The translations under genes were made by a program, and so were the position numbers. A stretch of 64,000 nt of DNA from Seleniibacterium sp963677135 (GTDB taxonomy: Bacteria > Desulfobacterota > Desulfuromonadia > Desulfuromonadales > Geopsychrobacteraceae): positions 124,001 through 188,000 of the forward strand of contig CAXXLS010000009.1 in the NCBI GenBank assembly GCA_963677135.2, given 5' to 3'. Position 1 is the first letter of the stretch; the number at the start of each line of letters is the position of its first letter. The notes below the pieces were generated by a model, which did no database searches, had not been told where the DNA came from, and saw nothing but the letters and a program-made list of their open reading frames with translations. This document shows positions 52,155 through 61,551 of this stretch, in pieces.

Positions 52155-52916
52155 TCACTGAAAATTCAACTGCTCTCCCGCACGAACGACCTCGACGTCG
52201 GCAGGCCTGTCAAAGGTAAACTGCTGATACGGCAGGCCCGGATTGATCTTGACCGCGTCGAATTCAATCGCCGTGCTGTTCCCCTGGCTGTCGGTGACAA
52301 CCGTCTTCAGCAACGGAAAAACCAGCGTCCCAGACCCCTGCCGCGCGCTTAAGACCGCGTCCTGGCTGACCACCACGTCCATGCTGGTAAACTGGGCGGA
52401 CGCCTGGTGGGGAACCAGCCGCAGGCGAAAGTTCCCCTCGGCGTCGGTCCCCGGAGTGGCTCTGGTGATCGAAAAGTCCCGGGCCAGGTTGCCCAGATTG
52501 CTCAAAAAGGTCACCGGGTTCGGTCCCTGATCCTCAACCTGGCTGAGATCGCTTTCGATGACCTGGCGATTTTCCGGCAGGTAGACCCACATCATGCGGC
52601 CGTTGGAGATGATCTCCTGGATTTCCGGTTCGGAGTAGCTCCAGCGGAACAGTACCATCCCTCCCCCATCGGCGCTTCCATCCCTGAATTTGAAACTGAC
52701 CTCGCCGCGGCCACGCTGTTCCCGGTTGATGGAGGCGATGTGCGACCGTTGCGAAAAATTGGCCTGGAAGTCATGAATCCGCTGCGCCGCTTCGGTCGTG
52801 ACGGAAAAAGGCGACTCCAGGGCCTTAACGATATCTTCGGTGGCCGGCTCGGCCGCCAGGGCTCCGACGGTCGGCAGCAACACGATGAGCAGCATCAGAA
52901 TCAGGTATTTTTTCAT
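52155..52916 (-). CDS. lolA: Outer-membrane lipoprotein carrier protein LolA
   Basis: A 253-residue periplasmic LolA-like protein with a signal peptide ending at ALAAEP. FQANFSQRSHIASINREQRGRGEVSFK is the typical beginning of the LolA barrel (continuous reading), followed by RMMWVYLPENRQVI. It shuttles lipoproteins between the inner and outer membranes. Length is somewhat greater than E. coli LolA (about 200). It stands alone between gaps. Confidence 0.85.
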   Translation of the reverse strand: MKKYLILMLLIVLLPTVGALAAEPATEDIVKALESPFSVTTEAAQRIHDFQANFSQRSHIASINREQRGRGEVSFKFRDGSADGGGMVLFRWSYSEPEIQEIISNGRMMWVYLPENRQVIESDLSQVEDQGPNPVTFLSNLGNLARDFSITRATPGTDAEGNFRLRLVPHQASAQFTSMDVVVSQDAVLSARQGSGTLVFPLLKTVVTDSQGNSTAIEFDAVKINPGLPYQQFTFDRPADVEVVRAGEQLNFQ

Positions 52917-53103
52917 CAGCGATATTCCCCCGCTTGCAACCGCCAGGGGTTGGGGTCACGACAACCCGTCACCCCGGCATGGTGATGGTCAACAGTCCAT
53001 GTGAAAGAGACGGATTCTATCAGATTTGGGTGGACGGGGATATAGGCGATGGCAATTGCTGCCCGATTCCGACCGCCGTCCCCGTTGCGAGAAGCCGGCG
53101 GGA

Positions 53104-53634
53104 TCAGCTGTTCAGGTCCGAGACCTTGAGATCGTTCGCGATCAGGCAGATCTCGACCCGGATATCGGCATCACCATCGGCCCCTCGCAGCTGACAATGC
53201 AGCGGAGGCGATCCCCCCTGGGGCAGATCGGTTATCAGCCGGGGAGGATGTAGCCGGCTGGACAGGGCGAACTGATTTTCGAGTTCGGTCACAAACACGG
53301 AAGCCAGGATGTTCCCCAATTCGAGAAGGGCTGACGAGGCCCGCTGATTCAGCGGCAGGTTCTGTGCCGAACCGAGCAGCCGCGCGGCCAGGTGAAGTCC
53401 GGTATGCGAGGACAGACGCATCACCAGTTCACCGGAAAAATCTCCGCTGACCATGAGGCTGGTCAGTATGTCCTCTGCCCTGTCCGGGGCGGAGCATGCT
53501 CCCGCCCCGTCCCCCGCTTCTGCCCGCAGAGGGATTCCCAGCAGCTGAGAGATGGCTTCAGCCGCCGGTTTCAGGACCTGGAGAAGAAACACCTCCTGGT
53601 GGTTCGCAGTCATGTCAGATCCGGATATCACCAT
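53104..53634 (-). CDS. CheC/CheX-like chemotaxis phosphatase protein
   Basis: A 176-residue protein with one CheC-type active-site helix, SALLELGNILASVF (S-x3-E-x2-N), in a VMRLSSHTGLHLAARLLG context. CheC proteins dephosphorylate CheY-P; classical CheC has two such helices, so this is closer to CheX or a diverged form. The ATG I use overlaps the cheA stop (TGATG) with AGGGGG just ahead, giving coupling; an ATG seven codons later (MTANHQEVF) is an alternative. It ends the chemosensory operon. Confidence 0.75.
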   Translation of the reverse strand: MVISGSDMTANHQEVFLLQVLKPAAEAISQLLGIPLRAEAGDGAGACSAPDRAEDILTSLMVSGDFSGELVMRLSSHTGLHLAARLLGSAQNLPLNQRASSALLELGNILASVFVTELENQFALSSRLHPPRLITDLPQGGSPPLHCQLRGADGDADIRVEICLIANDLKVSDLNS

Positions 53635-55466
53635 CACCCCCTGAGCTTTTCGAGTAACGATTGCAGATCAAGTACGAAGACGATCTGGCCATCGCCCAGC
53701 ATAGTCGCGCCACTGCAGCCTTTAAGCTCGTCAAAGGGAGCCGGCAGCCGCTGGACAAAGACCTCCCGCTGACCGACCAGCCCGTCCACCACCAGTCCGA
53801 CCCGCCGGCCGAGCACTTCCGTCGCCACCACGGTCAGGGGATCGCTCAGCTTGCCGCGGGGGTAGTTGAGAATTTTTCTCAGGGACAGCAGGGGCAGCAG
53901 TTTCCCCTGGAAAGCGATGACCCGCTGCCGCCCGCTGCTCTGAATCTGCTCCCGGGCGATCTCAATGGTCTGCACGATCCGGCTGATGGGCAGCGCCAGG
54001 GTCACTTCCGCGGCCTTGACAAGCAGCACCCGGATGATTGCCAGGGACAGAGGGAGTTTCATAACAAACCGGGTTCCCTGCCCAGGCTGTGAATGAATCT
54101 CCAGCAGACCGCCGATCTTTTCGACCGCGGTCTTGACCACATCCATCCCGACGCCGCGCCCCGAAGTGGCGGTAATGGTCCTGGCAGTGGAAAATCCCGG
54201 CAGGCAGATCAGCTGCAGAAGGTCATAGTCACTGAAAGACTGCGCCTGCAGCTCGCTGATCAAGCCCTGCTCCAGAGCCCGTTTCCTGACCGCCTCGGGA
54301 TCCACGCCTCTGCCGTCGTCGGCCACTTCGATCATGACCTGATCGCGTTCCCGCCAGGCCCTGACCGAAACCTGGCCCTGCTGACTGATGCCGTGATCGA
54401 TGGCATTGCGCACCATATGGATCAGCGGGTCGGACAATTCTTCGACGATGGCCCGGTCAAGTTCGATATCCGCCCCCTCAAGGTGGAGTTTGACCTCTTT
54501 GGCGCTGGTGCGCGCCAGATCACGAACCGTCCTGGCCAGGCGGATGAAAAGATTGTCAAGAGACAGCATCCGCACCTGCAGAACCTGGTGCTGGAGATTT
54601 TTGACCAGCCGGGTCAGTTGTCCGACCCCCTCGTCGACCTCTTCCCAATGGCGTTGCTTGACGGCATTCTGAAGATGATAGCGGGTCGTAATCAGTTCCC
54701 CGGTCAGATTGATAAAGCTGTCGAGGAGGTCCGTGCTGACGCGAACGGTCGGCCCCTTGCCCGGCTTTTTCGGTTGTTCTCCGGGGGGCTCGGGACCTTT
54801 GTCCGGGAAGCTGATTTCCTTGATTTCACTGTATTTTTGCAGCTGATCATTAATCTCGTCGGGGGTCAGTTCGGTGCGCATCCGCACCAGCAGTTCCCTG
54901 GCCACATCCCCTCCGGCCAGAAGATGTTCCTCGGCCGGGATCGCTTCGACGATACTGCCCAGCTGCGCCAGTTTTTTCAACAGGACCAGCATACGCGGTC
55001 CGGGAGCTGCGACCGAATCCCCCAAAACCATCTTCACCAGCCGTTCGGAATCGCCCAGATCGATCCGGACCTGCGGTTCCTCTCTGGCCGGAGGGTCTTC
55101 CTCCACGAGGGTCTCCTGGTTCACGAAATCGGCGACCGGGCGCTCGTCCCGGCCGTTTTGAATATCGTCCAGCAGGTCTTCGAGCAGGTCGACCCCCTTC
55201 AGCACCCGGTCGATGGCGGATCGGGGCATCCGGCCGGTCTGGCGGCTTTCATCCAGAATATCCTCCAGGCAATGCGCCAGGCTGGCGGTCTGGGAAAAAT
55301 TCATGGTTCCGGCCATCCCCTTGATGGAATGGGCATTGCGGAACAGAGCATCGACGGCGGACCGGTTGTCCGGATCGGCTTCGAGCTCCATCAGCACTGT
55401 GGTCATCTGCTGCAGATGATCGGCAGCCTCAACCAGAAACATGTCTCGGAATTTCGCTATATCCAT
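53634..55466 (-). CDS. cheA: Chemotaxis histidine kinase CheA
   Basis: A 610-residue CheA. The Hpt domain at the N-terminus carries LFRNAHSIKGMAGTMNF with the phospho-accepting His; a dimerisation helix pair follows (RVSTDLLDSFINLTGELIT); the HATPase has MVRNAIDHGI (N box), DDGRGVDPEAV (G1) and TSGRGVGMDVV (G2); a CheW-like domain ends the protein. A P2 domain for CheY binding is not obvious. It phosphorylates CheY in response to the chemoreceptor. Confidence 0.95.
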   Translation of the reverse strand: MDIAKFRDMFLVEAADHLQQMTTVLMELEADPDNRSAVDALFRNAHSIKGMAGTMNFSQTASLAHCLEDILDESRQTGRMPRSAIDRVLKGVDLLEDLLDDIQNGRDERPVADFVNQETLVEEDPPAREEPQVRIDLGDSERLVKMVLGDSVAAPGPRMLVLLKKLAQLGSIVEAIPAEEHLLAGGDVARELLVRMRTELTPDEINDQLQKYSEIKEISFPDKGPEPPGEQPKKPGKGPTVRVSTDLLDSFINLTGELITTRYHLQNAVKQRHWEEVDEGVGQLTRLVKNLQHQVLQVRMLSLDNLFIRLARTVRDLARTSAKEVKLHLEGADIELDRAIVEELSDPLIHMVRNAIDHGISQQGQVSVRAWRERDQVMIEVADDGRGVDPEAVRKRALEQGLISELQAQSFSDYDLLQLICLPGFSTARTITATSGRGVGMDVVKTAVEKIGGLLEIHSQPGQGTRFVMKLPLSLAIIRVLLVKAAEVTLALPISRIVQTIEIAREQIQSSGRQRVIAFQGKLLPLLSLRKILNYPRGKLSDPLTVVATEVLGRRVGLVVDGLVGQREVFVQRLPAPFDELKGCSGATMLGDGQIVFVLDLQSLLEKLRG

Positions 55467-55493
55467 GGTCACATCATCTGCAGACGGGACGCT

Positions 55494-55859
55494 TTACTCG
55501 GCGATAACCCGTTCGGCGATTTCCACCACCTGGTCACTTTTAAAGGGTTTGACGATAAAATCCCTGGCCCCGGCGGTAATCGCTTCCAGGATCAGATGTT
55601 TCTGCCCCAGGGCGCTGCACACCACAACCCGGGCCTCTTCGTCGAAATGCATGATATTTTTCAACGCCTCGATGCCGCCGCTGCCCGGCATGACGATATC
55701 CATGGTCACCAGGTCCGGCCTGAGACCCTTGTATTCCTTGACCGCCTGCTCCCCGCTTTCCGCGGTTCCGACCACCTGCCAGCCCGCCGTCTCGAAAATA
55801 TCCTGAAGCAGATCGCGCATGAACAGTGCGTCATCAACCACCAGAACCCGCTTAGCCAC
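55494..55859 (-). CDS. cheY: CheY response regulator
   Basis: A 121-residue single receiver domain. The acidic pocket is VDD (residues 8-9), the phospho-acceptor Asp lies in LVTMDIVMPG, the Thr/Ser switch in VVVCSALGQ and Lys in IVKPF. It is taken to start at GTG 55859, which has GGGAGG five bases upstream and overlaps the cheW stop; an upstream 20-codon extension lies within cheW. It likely is the output for the CheA of this operon. Confidence 0.94.
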   Translation of the reverse strand: MAKRVLVVDDALFMRDLLQDIFETAGWQVVGTAESGEQAVKEYKGLRPDLVTMDIVMPGSGGIEALKNIMHFDEEARVVVCSALGQKHLILEAITAGARDFIVKPFKSDQVVEIAERVIAE

Positions 55860-56292
55860 CGTGACCTCCCTGCCAGGTGCAGAGCTCTGCGATACGGCTC
55901 TGCAGTTTGTCCAGATCAAAAAGGTTGATCATCTGTCCCTGCCAGCTGATCACCTCTTTGATGTAATGTCCGCCATCCTCGTGTCCCAGGCGATTGGCAT
56001 GGCTGATTTCAAGATTGAGAATCGCCCTGACCTGGTCCACGGCGAGGGCCACCGGGCCATAGTCGTTCACCAGAACGATCAGCCGGTTGCAAATATTCAG
56101 ATCCGGCTGCCCCATAAGGCGCGGCAGATTGATGACCGGGACGATCCGGCCATGAAAACCTATCGCCCCGCTGATGTCATCGGGAACGGCAGGAAAGGGA
56201 TAAACCATTCGGTTTTCAACCACCTCCTGAATGACCGGCAACTCCAGGGCGTAGCTTTCGATCCCGATTCTGAAAGGCAGCAGCTGGGTCAT
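55852..56292 (-). CDS. cheW: Chemotaxis coupling protein CheW
   Basis: A 146-residue CheW domain: RIGIESYALELPVIQEVV, the GRIVPVINLP core and VDQVRAIL. It couples the receptor to CheA. The start overlaps the receptor stop as ATGA and its own stop overlaps the cheY start, so the whole group is translationally linked. Confidence 0.93.
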   Translation of the reverse strand: MTQLLPFRIGIESYALELPVIQEVVENRMVYPFPAVPDDISGAIGFHGRIVPVINLPRLMGQPDLNICNRLIVLVNDYGPVALAVDQVRAILNLEISHANRLGHEDGGHYIKEVISWQGQMINLFDLDKLQSRIAELCTWQGGHGG

Positions 56293-57572
56293 ACCCCGTC
56301 CTGGTCGTGGCTGACTCCCAGATTGAAGCGGCTGACCGAGGTCAGCAGTTCATCGGCGAGCTTGGACAGGCGTTGCGACGCGAAAGTCATTTCCTCCATG
56401 GACGCTGTCTGTTCCTCCGTTGCGGCCGAAACCTCCTCGGTCGAGGCGGCATTGTCCTCAGCCACCCGGGCAATCTCTTCGATAGCCGCCACGATGGCCT
56501 GGGCGCCGCCCCGTTGTTTTTCCGTCAGGTCCCGAATGGAGACCGCCTTGACCTGGGCCGCTTCGGCTTTGTCGATAATTGTCTTGAAGGCATTCCCGGT
56601 AATGTCCACCGCCTCGCGGCCGGCATCGATGGCCCTGACGCTTTCCGCCATCGACTGCTGCACCTTGAGACTCTGCTCCCGGGTGCCCTCGATCAGCCGC
56701 GTGATCTCGCCGGCCGACATGCTGGTACTGTCCGCCAGCTTGCTGACCTCTTCGGCCACGACGGCAAAGCCATGCCCGTATTCTCCGGCCCGGGCCGCCT
56801 CGATGGTGGCGTTCAGGGCCAACAGGTTGGTCTTCTGGGCAATACTGGTGATGACATCGATAATCGTGCCGATTTTCTGGACCTGCTCGTTGAACGACAT
56901 GATCAGGGCGGCGTTTTCCTCGATCTGGCCGAGAACCTGCTTGAGGTTCGCCAGGGCCGTGACCGTCATGTCCTCCCCCTGGCGGGCCGAAACGGTCGTC
57001 TCTTCGGCCGAAGTCAGCAGACTCCCGGCGGACCCGGCGACCAGGTCGATCTGCTCGGCCATTTCACGAATAACCCGGGAGGCACGCTCCACCATTTCCG
57101 CCTGGGTCTCCGCTCCCTGGCTGATCTGCTCAATCGATCCGGCGACTTCATGGGCAGTCGCGGTCATCTCCTCGGTGGTGGTCGCCAGGGCCAGGGACGC
57201 TTCATTGACGTTGACCGAACTGGATCGGATCTGCCCTACCAGGTTGCGCAGACTGTTGACCACCAGGTTCAGGGAATTGGCCAGATCCTCCGTCTCATCG
57301 GAAAACAGGCCGTTATGAAGACGCACCTTGCGACTGAGGTCGCCGTCGCTGAGCCGCTCGGCCCCATCGGTCAGAATTCTGATTTTGGCGGTGAAGGCTT
57401 TGGAGAACAGCCAGCCGAAAATCAGTCCGACCAGCAGTGCACCGAAAATGGTGATCCACTGATGGGTCCACTCCGGCAGGTCCATCTTCGGGACCAGCAG
57501 ATTGAGCAGAACCACCGAAGCGACGACGAAAATAAACCCGATGACGAACTTGTAGCTGATTTCAACACGCAT
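56289..57572 (-). CDS. Methyl-accepting chemotaxis protein with no large sensor domain
   Basis: A 427-residue receptor. Two membrane helices at about residues 9-25 and 35-55 are separated by a loop of only about 10-15 residues (LVPKMDLPEWTHQW), so there is no periplasmic sensor domain. A HAMP domain (AKIRILTDGAERLSDGDLSRKV) and a normal signalling hairpin (ITSIAQKTNLLALNATIEAARAGE) follow. It may sense membrane state or an intracellular signal through a partner. The second ATG is chosen because AAGGAG lies eight bases before it; the first ATG is only two bases away. The gene is the first receptor of the che operon. Confidence 0.9.
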   Translation of the reverse strand: MRVEISYKFVIGFIFVVASVVLLNLLVPKMDLPEWTHQWITIFGALLVGLIFGWLFSKAFTAKIRILTDGAERLSDGDLSRKVRLHNGLFSDETEDLANSLNLVVNSLRNLVGQIRSSSVNVNEASLALATTTEEMTATAHEVAGSIEQISQGAETQAEMVERASRVIREMAEQIDLVAGSAGSLLTSAEETTVSARQGEDMTVTALANLKQVLGQIEENAALIMSFNEQVQKIGTIIDVITSIAQKTNLLALNATIEAARAGEYGHGFAVVAEEVSKLADSTSMSAGEITRLIEGTREQSLKVQQSMAESVRAIDAGREAVDITGNAFKTIIDKAEAAQVKAVSIRDLTEKQRGGAQAIVAAIEEIARVAEDNAASTEEVSAATEEQTASMEEMTFASQRLSKLADELLTSVSRFNLGVSHDQDGV

Positions 57573-57668
57573 TTTCATTTCTCCTTGCAATGGCAGACAC
57601 AACGCCCGCCACCCCCTTGAAATATGCCGACAAAGGTGAACTGTCCGCAGGCGCCTGCGGACGGGTGT

Positions 57669-58577
57669 TCAACTGTCTACCCGGCGATAGATCCGTTCGG
57701 CCGGATTGACGCAGTGGAACAGACTCCGGCAGGCCGGTGCGAGAGTTTCCGCCCGGCCGAGCATCAGAAACCCGCCCGGCAACAGGGCGCCGGCCAGGGT
57801 TTCGACAATCTTCTGCTGCTGCGCCCTGGAAAAATAGATCAGCAGGTTGCGGCACAGGATCAGGTCCGCCCGGTAAAAGGGCGCATCCGCAGTGATATCG
57901 TGCCGGAAAAATTGCACCGCCCGCCGAATTTCCTCGGCCAGCCGGTATTCCTCGCCGCAGGGGCCGAAGAACTTGGCGAACAAATCCGGGCTGACATCGG
58001 CCAGGCGGTTCAGCGGGTAGCTGCCGCGCCGGGCTTTTTTCAGGGCCACGGTGCTGATATCGGTCCCGATAATGGCAACGTCGCCGGTTTGCCCCAGCTG
58101 CCTCCGGTACAACAGCGCCAGAGAATAGGGTTCCTCGCCATGGGCGCAACCAACGCTCCAGAAGCGCAGTTTCGCGCCGTTCTCCCGGGCGGTGTCCCGC
58201 AGCCGCGGGATGACCTCTCTGGCCAGCGCCCGAAAGGCACTCGGATTGCGGAAAAAAGACGACACATGGATGCTCAGCGCCATCATCAGCTGCTGGCGCT
58301 CGGCGGCATCCTCTTCCAGAATCGCGAGGTAGGTTTCCGGATCCCTGAACCCGGTCGCGCGCATGCGCGAGGCCATTCGTCTTTTGATGGTATGGGCCTT
58401 GTAGCCATCCAGGTGAAAATTCTGGTGGCGGCTGAGAATCCTCGCGATCTGCCGGTAAACTGCGTCATCGACGGCCTCTCCGGTCAGCAGTTCGCGGCCC
58501 GGCGGACCAGCCTTCCCCTCAGCGTGTGGAGGCTGTTGACGAGATGCGAGCTCCCGGTGCTCAGCCAAAATGGTCAA
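57669..58577 (-). CDS. cheR: Chemotaxis protein methyltransferase CheR
   Basis: A 302-residue CheR that methylates receptor glutamates with S-adenosylmethionine. The N-terminal helical domain ends at FFRNPSAFRAL, and the SAM-binding motif is FWSVGCAHGEEPYSLALL; DLILCRNLLIYF is the motif IV. The only starts available are TTG codons inside the end of thiL (58577 or 58568), overlapping by 17 bases, which implies translational coupling to thiL. The downstream receptor gene begins 96 bases later. Confidence 0.9.
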   Translation of the reverse strand: MTILAEHRELASRQQPPHAEGKAGPPGRELLTGEAVDDAVYRQIARILSRHQNFHLDGYKAHTIKRRMASRMRATGFRDPETYLAILEEDAAERQQLMMALSIHVSSFFRNPSAFRALAREVIPRLRDTARENGAKLRFWSVGCAHGEEPYSLALLYRRQLGQTGDVAIIGTDISTVALKKARRGSYPLNRLADVSPDLFAKFFGPCGEEYRLAEEIRRAVQFFRHDITADAPFYRADLILCRNLLIYFSRAQQQKIVETLAGALLPGGFLMLGRAETLAPACRSLFHCVNPAERIYRRVDS

Positions 58578-59541
58578 ATCCCGTGCGTCGGCACTGATAA
58601 TTTCCTCCGTCAGCTCCGCGCACCCGGAGCCCCGGTGCCGGGCTGATCGCCCCGATCCGGGTCACGCCGGGTTCAAAATCGGGATGCTTATCGAGGTCCT
58701 TCAGCGGTGAGGTGAACACCAGCTCGTAGTCCTCCCCACCGGCCAGGGCGAGGTCGATCAGCCCGGGATCCCCGGCCAGCTCGGCCCGGAAGGCCTCCGA
58801 CAGGGGCACGCTTTCAAGCTCGATCTCGGCGCCCACCCCCGAGGCCTCGAGAATATGCCCCAGGTCAGCCAGGAGCCCGTCGGAAACGTCGAGCATCGCC
58901 GTTGCCCAGCCCCCCCGGCTCAGTTGTTCCGCCAGCTTGACGCGGGGCTCCGGGGTATGGAAACGATGGGCCAGGAAAGCGGCGGGCTGCTGCCCGCTCA
59001 ACAGTCTCTGCAGGGCCAGGGCGCTGTCGCCGAGGGTTCCGGAGACATAGATGGCATCGCCATAACTGGCCCCGCGCCGGTAGACGGCATCCCCCTGGGC
59101 GATGGTCCCCTGCACGGTCACCGATATCATCAGCGGTCCTGGCGAACCGCAACTGTCTCCTCCGGCCAGAACCGCACCATGCAATCGGGCCTCGGCCACG
59201 AATCCGGCAATAAGGTCCTTGATGCCGCCGTCATCGATATCCGCGGGCCGTCCGATTCCCAGGAACAGGGACTGGGGCCTGCCCCCCATGGCCGCGATAT
59301 CGCTGATATTGACGGCGGCCGACTTGCGTCCCAGGTCGTAGAGGGTGGTCCATTCCCGCTTGAAATGGACCCCTTCAATAAGCAGATCGGTACTGGTGAG
59401 CAGTTCCTGTCCGCCGACCTGGGGCTGCACGGCACAGTCGTCACCGATGCCCAGCGTCAGATGCGCCCCTTTTTCAGCCTGCTCGTCGATCCAGTGAATC
59501 AGAGCAAACTCACCCAGCTTTTTGTTGTTGAACTCAGCCAT
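58561..59541 (-). CDS. thiL: Thiamine-monophosphate kinase ThiL
   Basis: A 326-residue PurM-like ATP-dependent kinase that converts thiamine phosphate to thiamine diphosphate. LTLGIGDDCAVQPQ holds the Mg-binding GDD, then VNISDIAAMGGRPQ and LAGGDSCGSPGPLMISVTV, and the C-terminal LALAGGEDYELVFTSP are the family signatures. The upstream region is AT-rich. The end overlaps cheR, an odd neighbour; no TPP riboswitch was seen before it. Confidence 0.95.
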   Translation of the reverse strand: MAEFNNKKLGEFALIHWIDEQAEKGAHLTLGIGDDCAVQPQVGGQELLTSTDLLIEGVHFKREWTTLYDLGRKSAAVNISDIAAMGGRPQSLFLGIGRPADIDDGGIKDLIAGFVAEARLHGAVLAGGDSCGSPGPLMISVTVQGTIAQGDAVYRRGASYGDAIYVSGTLGDSALALQRLLSGQQPAAFLAHRFHTPEPRVKLAEQLSRGGWATAMLDVSDGLLADLGHILEASGVGAEIELESVPLSEAFRAELAGDPGLIDLALAGGEDYELVFTSPLKDLDKHPDFEPGVTRIGAISPAPGLRVRGADGGNYQCRRTGFDHFG

Positions 59542-59622
59542 TGATATTTATCCAAAATTAATTTTTAATATTTAATTATTATTTTTCTTTTACTTTTTGT
59601 CAAGAAAACCCCTCGTGCCGCG

Positions 59623-59657
59623 ACAAAAAAAACGGCCGGGCAGTTCTGCCCGGCCGT
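59623..59657 (-). terminator. Intrinsic terminator after pckA
   Basis: On the minus strand ACGGCCGGGCAG and CTGCCCGGCCGT form a 12-bp stem with a tiny loop, followed by a run of eight T. It lies between pckA and thiL and ends the pckA transcript. Confidence 0.95.
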
Positions 59658-59701
59658 CCCTGTGATGACCGCCCCCAAGCTTTCGAAAGAGAAAGACCTG
59701 G

Positions 59702-61285
59702 TCAGGACATTTTCGGCCCCGCCGCGGTAAAATCGAAATCATCACTGTCGACAACATACTTTTTAAAGTTGTCGATGAACATGCCGGCCAGTTTGCGGGC
59801 CGTGGCATCGAATGCGTCCTTGTCGGCCCAGGCATGCCGCGGGTTGAGCAGCTGGGGCTCGACACCCGGCAGAGCTTGGGGAATGCTCAGCCCGAAGAAG
59901 CGGGTTTCCTCGAAGTCGACCTGGTTGATACTGCCGTCGAGGATCGCGTTGATACAGGCCCGGGTGGCCTTGATGCTCATCCGCTTGCCAACTCCGTAGC
60001 CGCCTCCGGCCCAGCCGGTGTTGACCAGGTAGGCGTTGACCTTGTGTCGCTCCATCTTGTCCCCGAGGAGCTTGGCATACACGGTCGGGTGAAGAGGCAG
60101 AAAAGCCTCCCCGAAACAGGCCGAGAAGGTCGCCTGGGGTTCGGTAACTCCCCGCTCGGTCCCGGCGACTTTGGCGGTATAACCGGACAGGAAATAATAC
60201 ATGGCCTGTTCTTTGGTCAGTTTTGAGACCGGCGGCAACACACCGAACGCGTCACAGGTCAGAAAAATGATATTGCGGGGATGCCCCCCTTTCAATGACG
60301 GCTCATGGTTGGCGATGTGGTGAATCGGGTAGGAGACCCGGGTATTTTCCGTCTTGGTGCTGTCGCTGAAATCGATGATGCCGTCCTCATTGTAAACCAC
60401 ATTCTCAAGCAGGGCGTCCCGCCGGATGGCGTTGAAAATCTCCGGTTCGCTCTCTGCCGACAGATCGATGCACTTGGCATAGCAGCCACCTTCGAAATTG
60501 AAGATGCCGTCCTCATCCCAGCCATGTTCGTCATCACCGATCAATTTGCGCGCGGCATCCGTGGACAGGGTTGTTTTACCGGTACCCGACAGCCCGAAGA
60601 ACAGACAGACATCCCCCTCCTGGCCGACATTGGCACTGCAGTGCATGGACAGGATGTTGTCGAGAGGCAGCCAGTAGTTCATCATGGTGAAGATGCCCTT
60701 CTTCATTTCACCGCCGTACCAGGTCCCTCCGATGATGGCCACATTGCGCTCAATGTTGAAAATGACGAAGATCTCCGAGTTCAGACCCATCTCCTGCCAT
60801 TTCGGGTTGGTCAGCCCGGCGGCGTTGTAGATCGTGAAATCGGGCGAGAAGGCGGCCAGGTCCTCCTCTTCGGGCCGGATAAACATGTTTTTGACGAAAT
60901 GCGACTGCCAGGCGATTTCGGTAATGAAGCGGACGTCCTTGCGGGTCTGCGGGTTGGCGCCACAGAAGCCGTCCGTCACATAGATGTCCTTGCCGGACAG
61001 ATACTCAATGACTTCAGCATACAGTTCATCGAAAATCTCCGCCGACACCGGCTGATTGATCTTTCCCCAGGCAAGTTGATCGGCAGAGGGAGGCTGCTTG
61101 ACAAAATATTTGTCTTTGGGAGACCTTCCGGTAAACTTGCCCGTGTCAACGATCATGGTACCGCTGTAGGACAAGGCCCCTTCCTTGTTCCTGGTTTCGT
61201 GCTCGAAAAGTTCCTGATAGCTCAGATTGTGATATACCTGACCGACGGCTTTCAACCCCAGCGTCTCTGCGCTCAAATCACTCAT
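59702..61285 (-). CDS. pckA: Phosphoenolpyruvate carboxykinase (ATP)
   Basis: A 527-residue ATP-dependent PEP carboxykinase that forms PEP from oxaloacetate, the gate to gluconeogenesis. GDVCLFFGLSGTGKTTLSTD carries the P-loop (kinase-1a), the substrate motif RSPKDKYFV and the metal site (IGGTWYGGEMKKG) are present, and TRVSYPIHHI is intact. The ATG chosen has GGGGAG six bases before it; 43 upstream codons are in the leader. It ends in a strong terminator. Confidence 0.96.
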   Translation of the reverse strand: MSDLSAETLGLKAVGQVYHNLSYQELFEHETRNKEGALSYSGTMIVDTGKFTGRSPKDKYFVKQPPSADQLAWGKINQPVSAEIFDELYAEVIEYLSGKDIYVTDGFCGANPQTRKDVRFITEIAWQSHFVKNMFIRPEEEDLAAFSPDFTIYNAAGLTNPKWQEMGLNSEIFVIFNIERNVAIIGGTWYGGEMKKGIFTMMNYWLPLDNILSMHCSANVGQEGDVCLFFGLSGTGKTTLSTDAARKLIGDDEHGWDEDGIFNFEGGCYAKCIDLSAESEPEIFNAIRRDALLENVVYNEDGIIDFSDSTKTENTRVSYPIHHIANHEPSLKGGHPRNIIFLTCDAFGVLPPVSKLTKEQAMYYFLSGYTAKVAGTERGVTEPQATFSACFGEAFLPLHPTVYAKLLGDKMERHKVNAYLVNTGWAGGGYGVGKRMSIKATRACINAILDGSINQVDFEETRFFGLSIPQALPGVEPQLLNPRHAWADKDAFDATARKLAGMFIDNFKKYVVDSDDFDFTAAGPKMS

Positions 61286-61326
61286 TTCTTTCTCCCCGTT
61301 AGTGGCTTTAAAGCGATATTGCAATT

Positions 61327-61366
61327 CCCGTTGCACCTTGCTTTTTATCCCGTTGTGAGCAACGGA
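61327..61366 (-). promoter_or_regulatory. Repeated CCGTTG motif in the pckA leader
   Basis: TCCCGTTG occurs at 61326-61333 and again at 61349-61356, 23 bases apart, and CAACGG follows at 61360-61366, so CCGTTG-TGAG-CAACGG is a short palindrome. The block lies about 40-80 bases before pckA and may bind a carbon-flow regulator. Weak evidence. Confidence 0.3.
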
Positions 61367-61551
61367 TTTTCTCCGTAAATGGAGACTTATAGCCCAATCC
61401 CACACTTGAAACAACAGCTAAATATCTGTTATTACGAGATAATTTGTTCTACAGGTCGGCAAATAAATATGATGACTCGTCTATTACCCTCCCCTTCAGA
61501 TCGTGTTATCTTTACAGTAACAACCCTAAACCCCATGCAAAGGTCGAGCTT

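Noticed and set aside
54093..55928. Plus-strand ORF of 611 codons over cheA and cheY
   Set aside because: Antisense to complete CheA and CheY sequences; no independent evidence.
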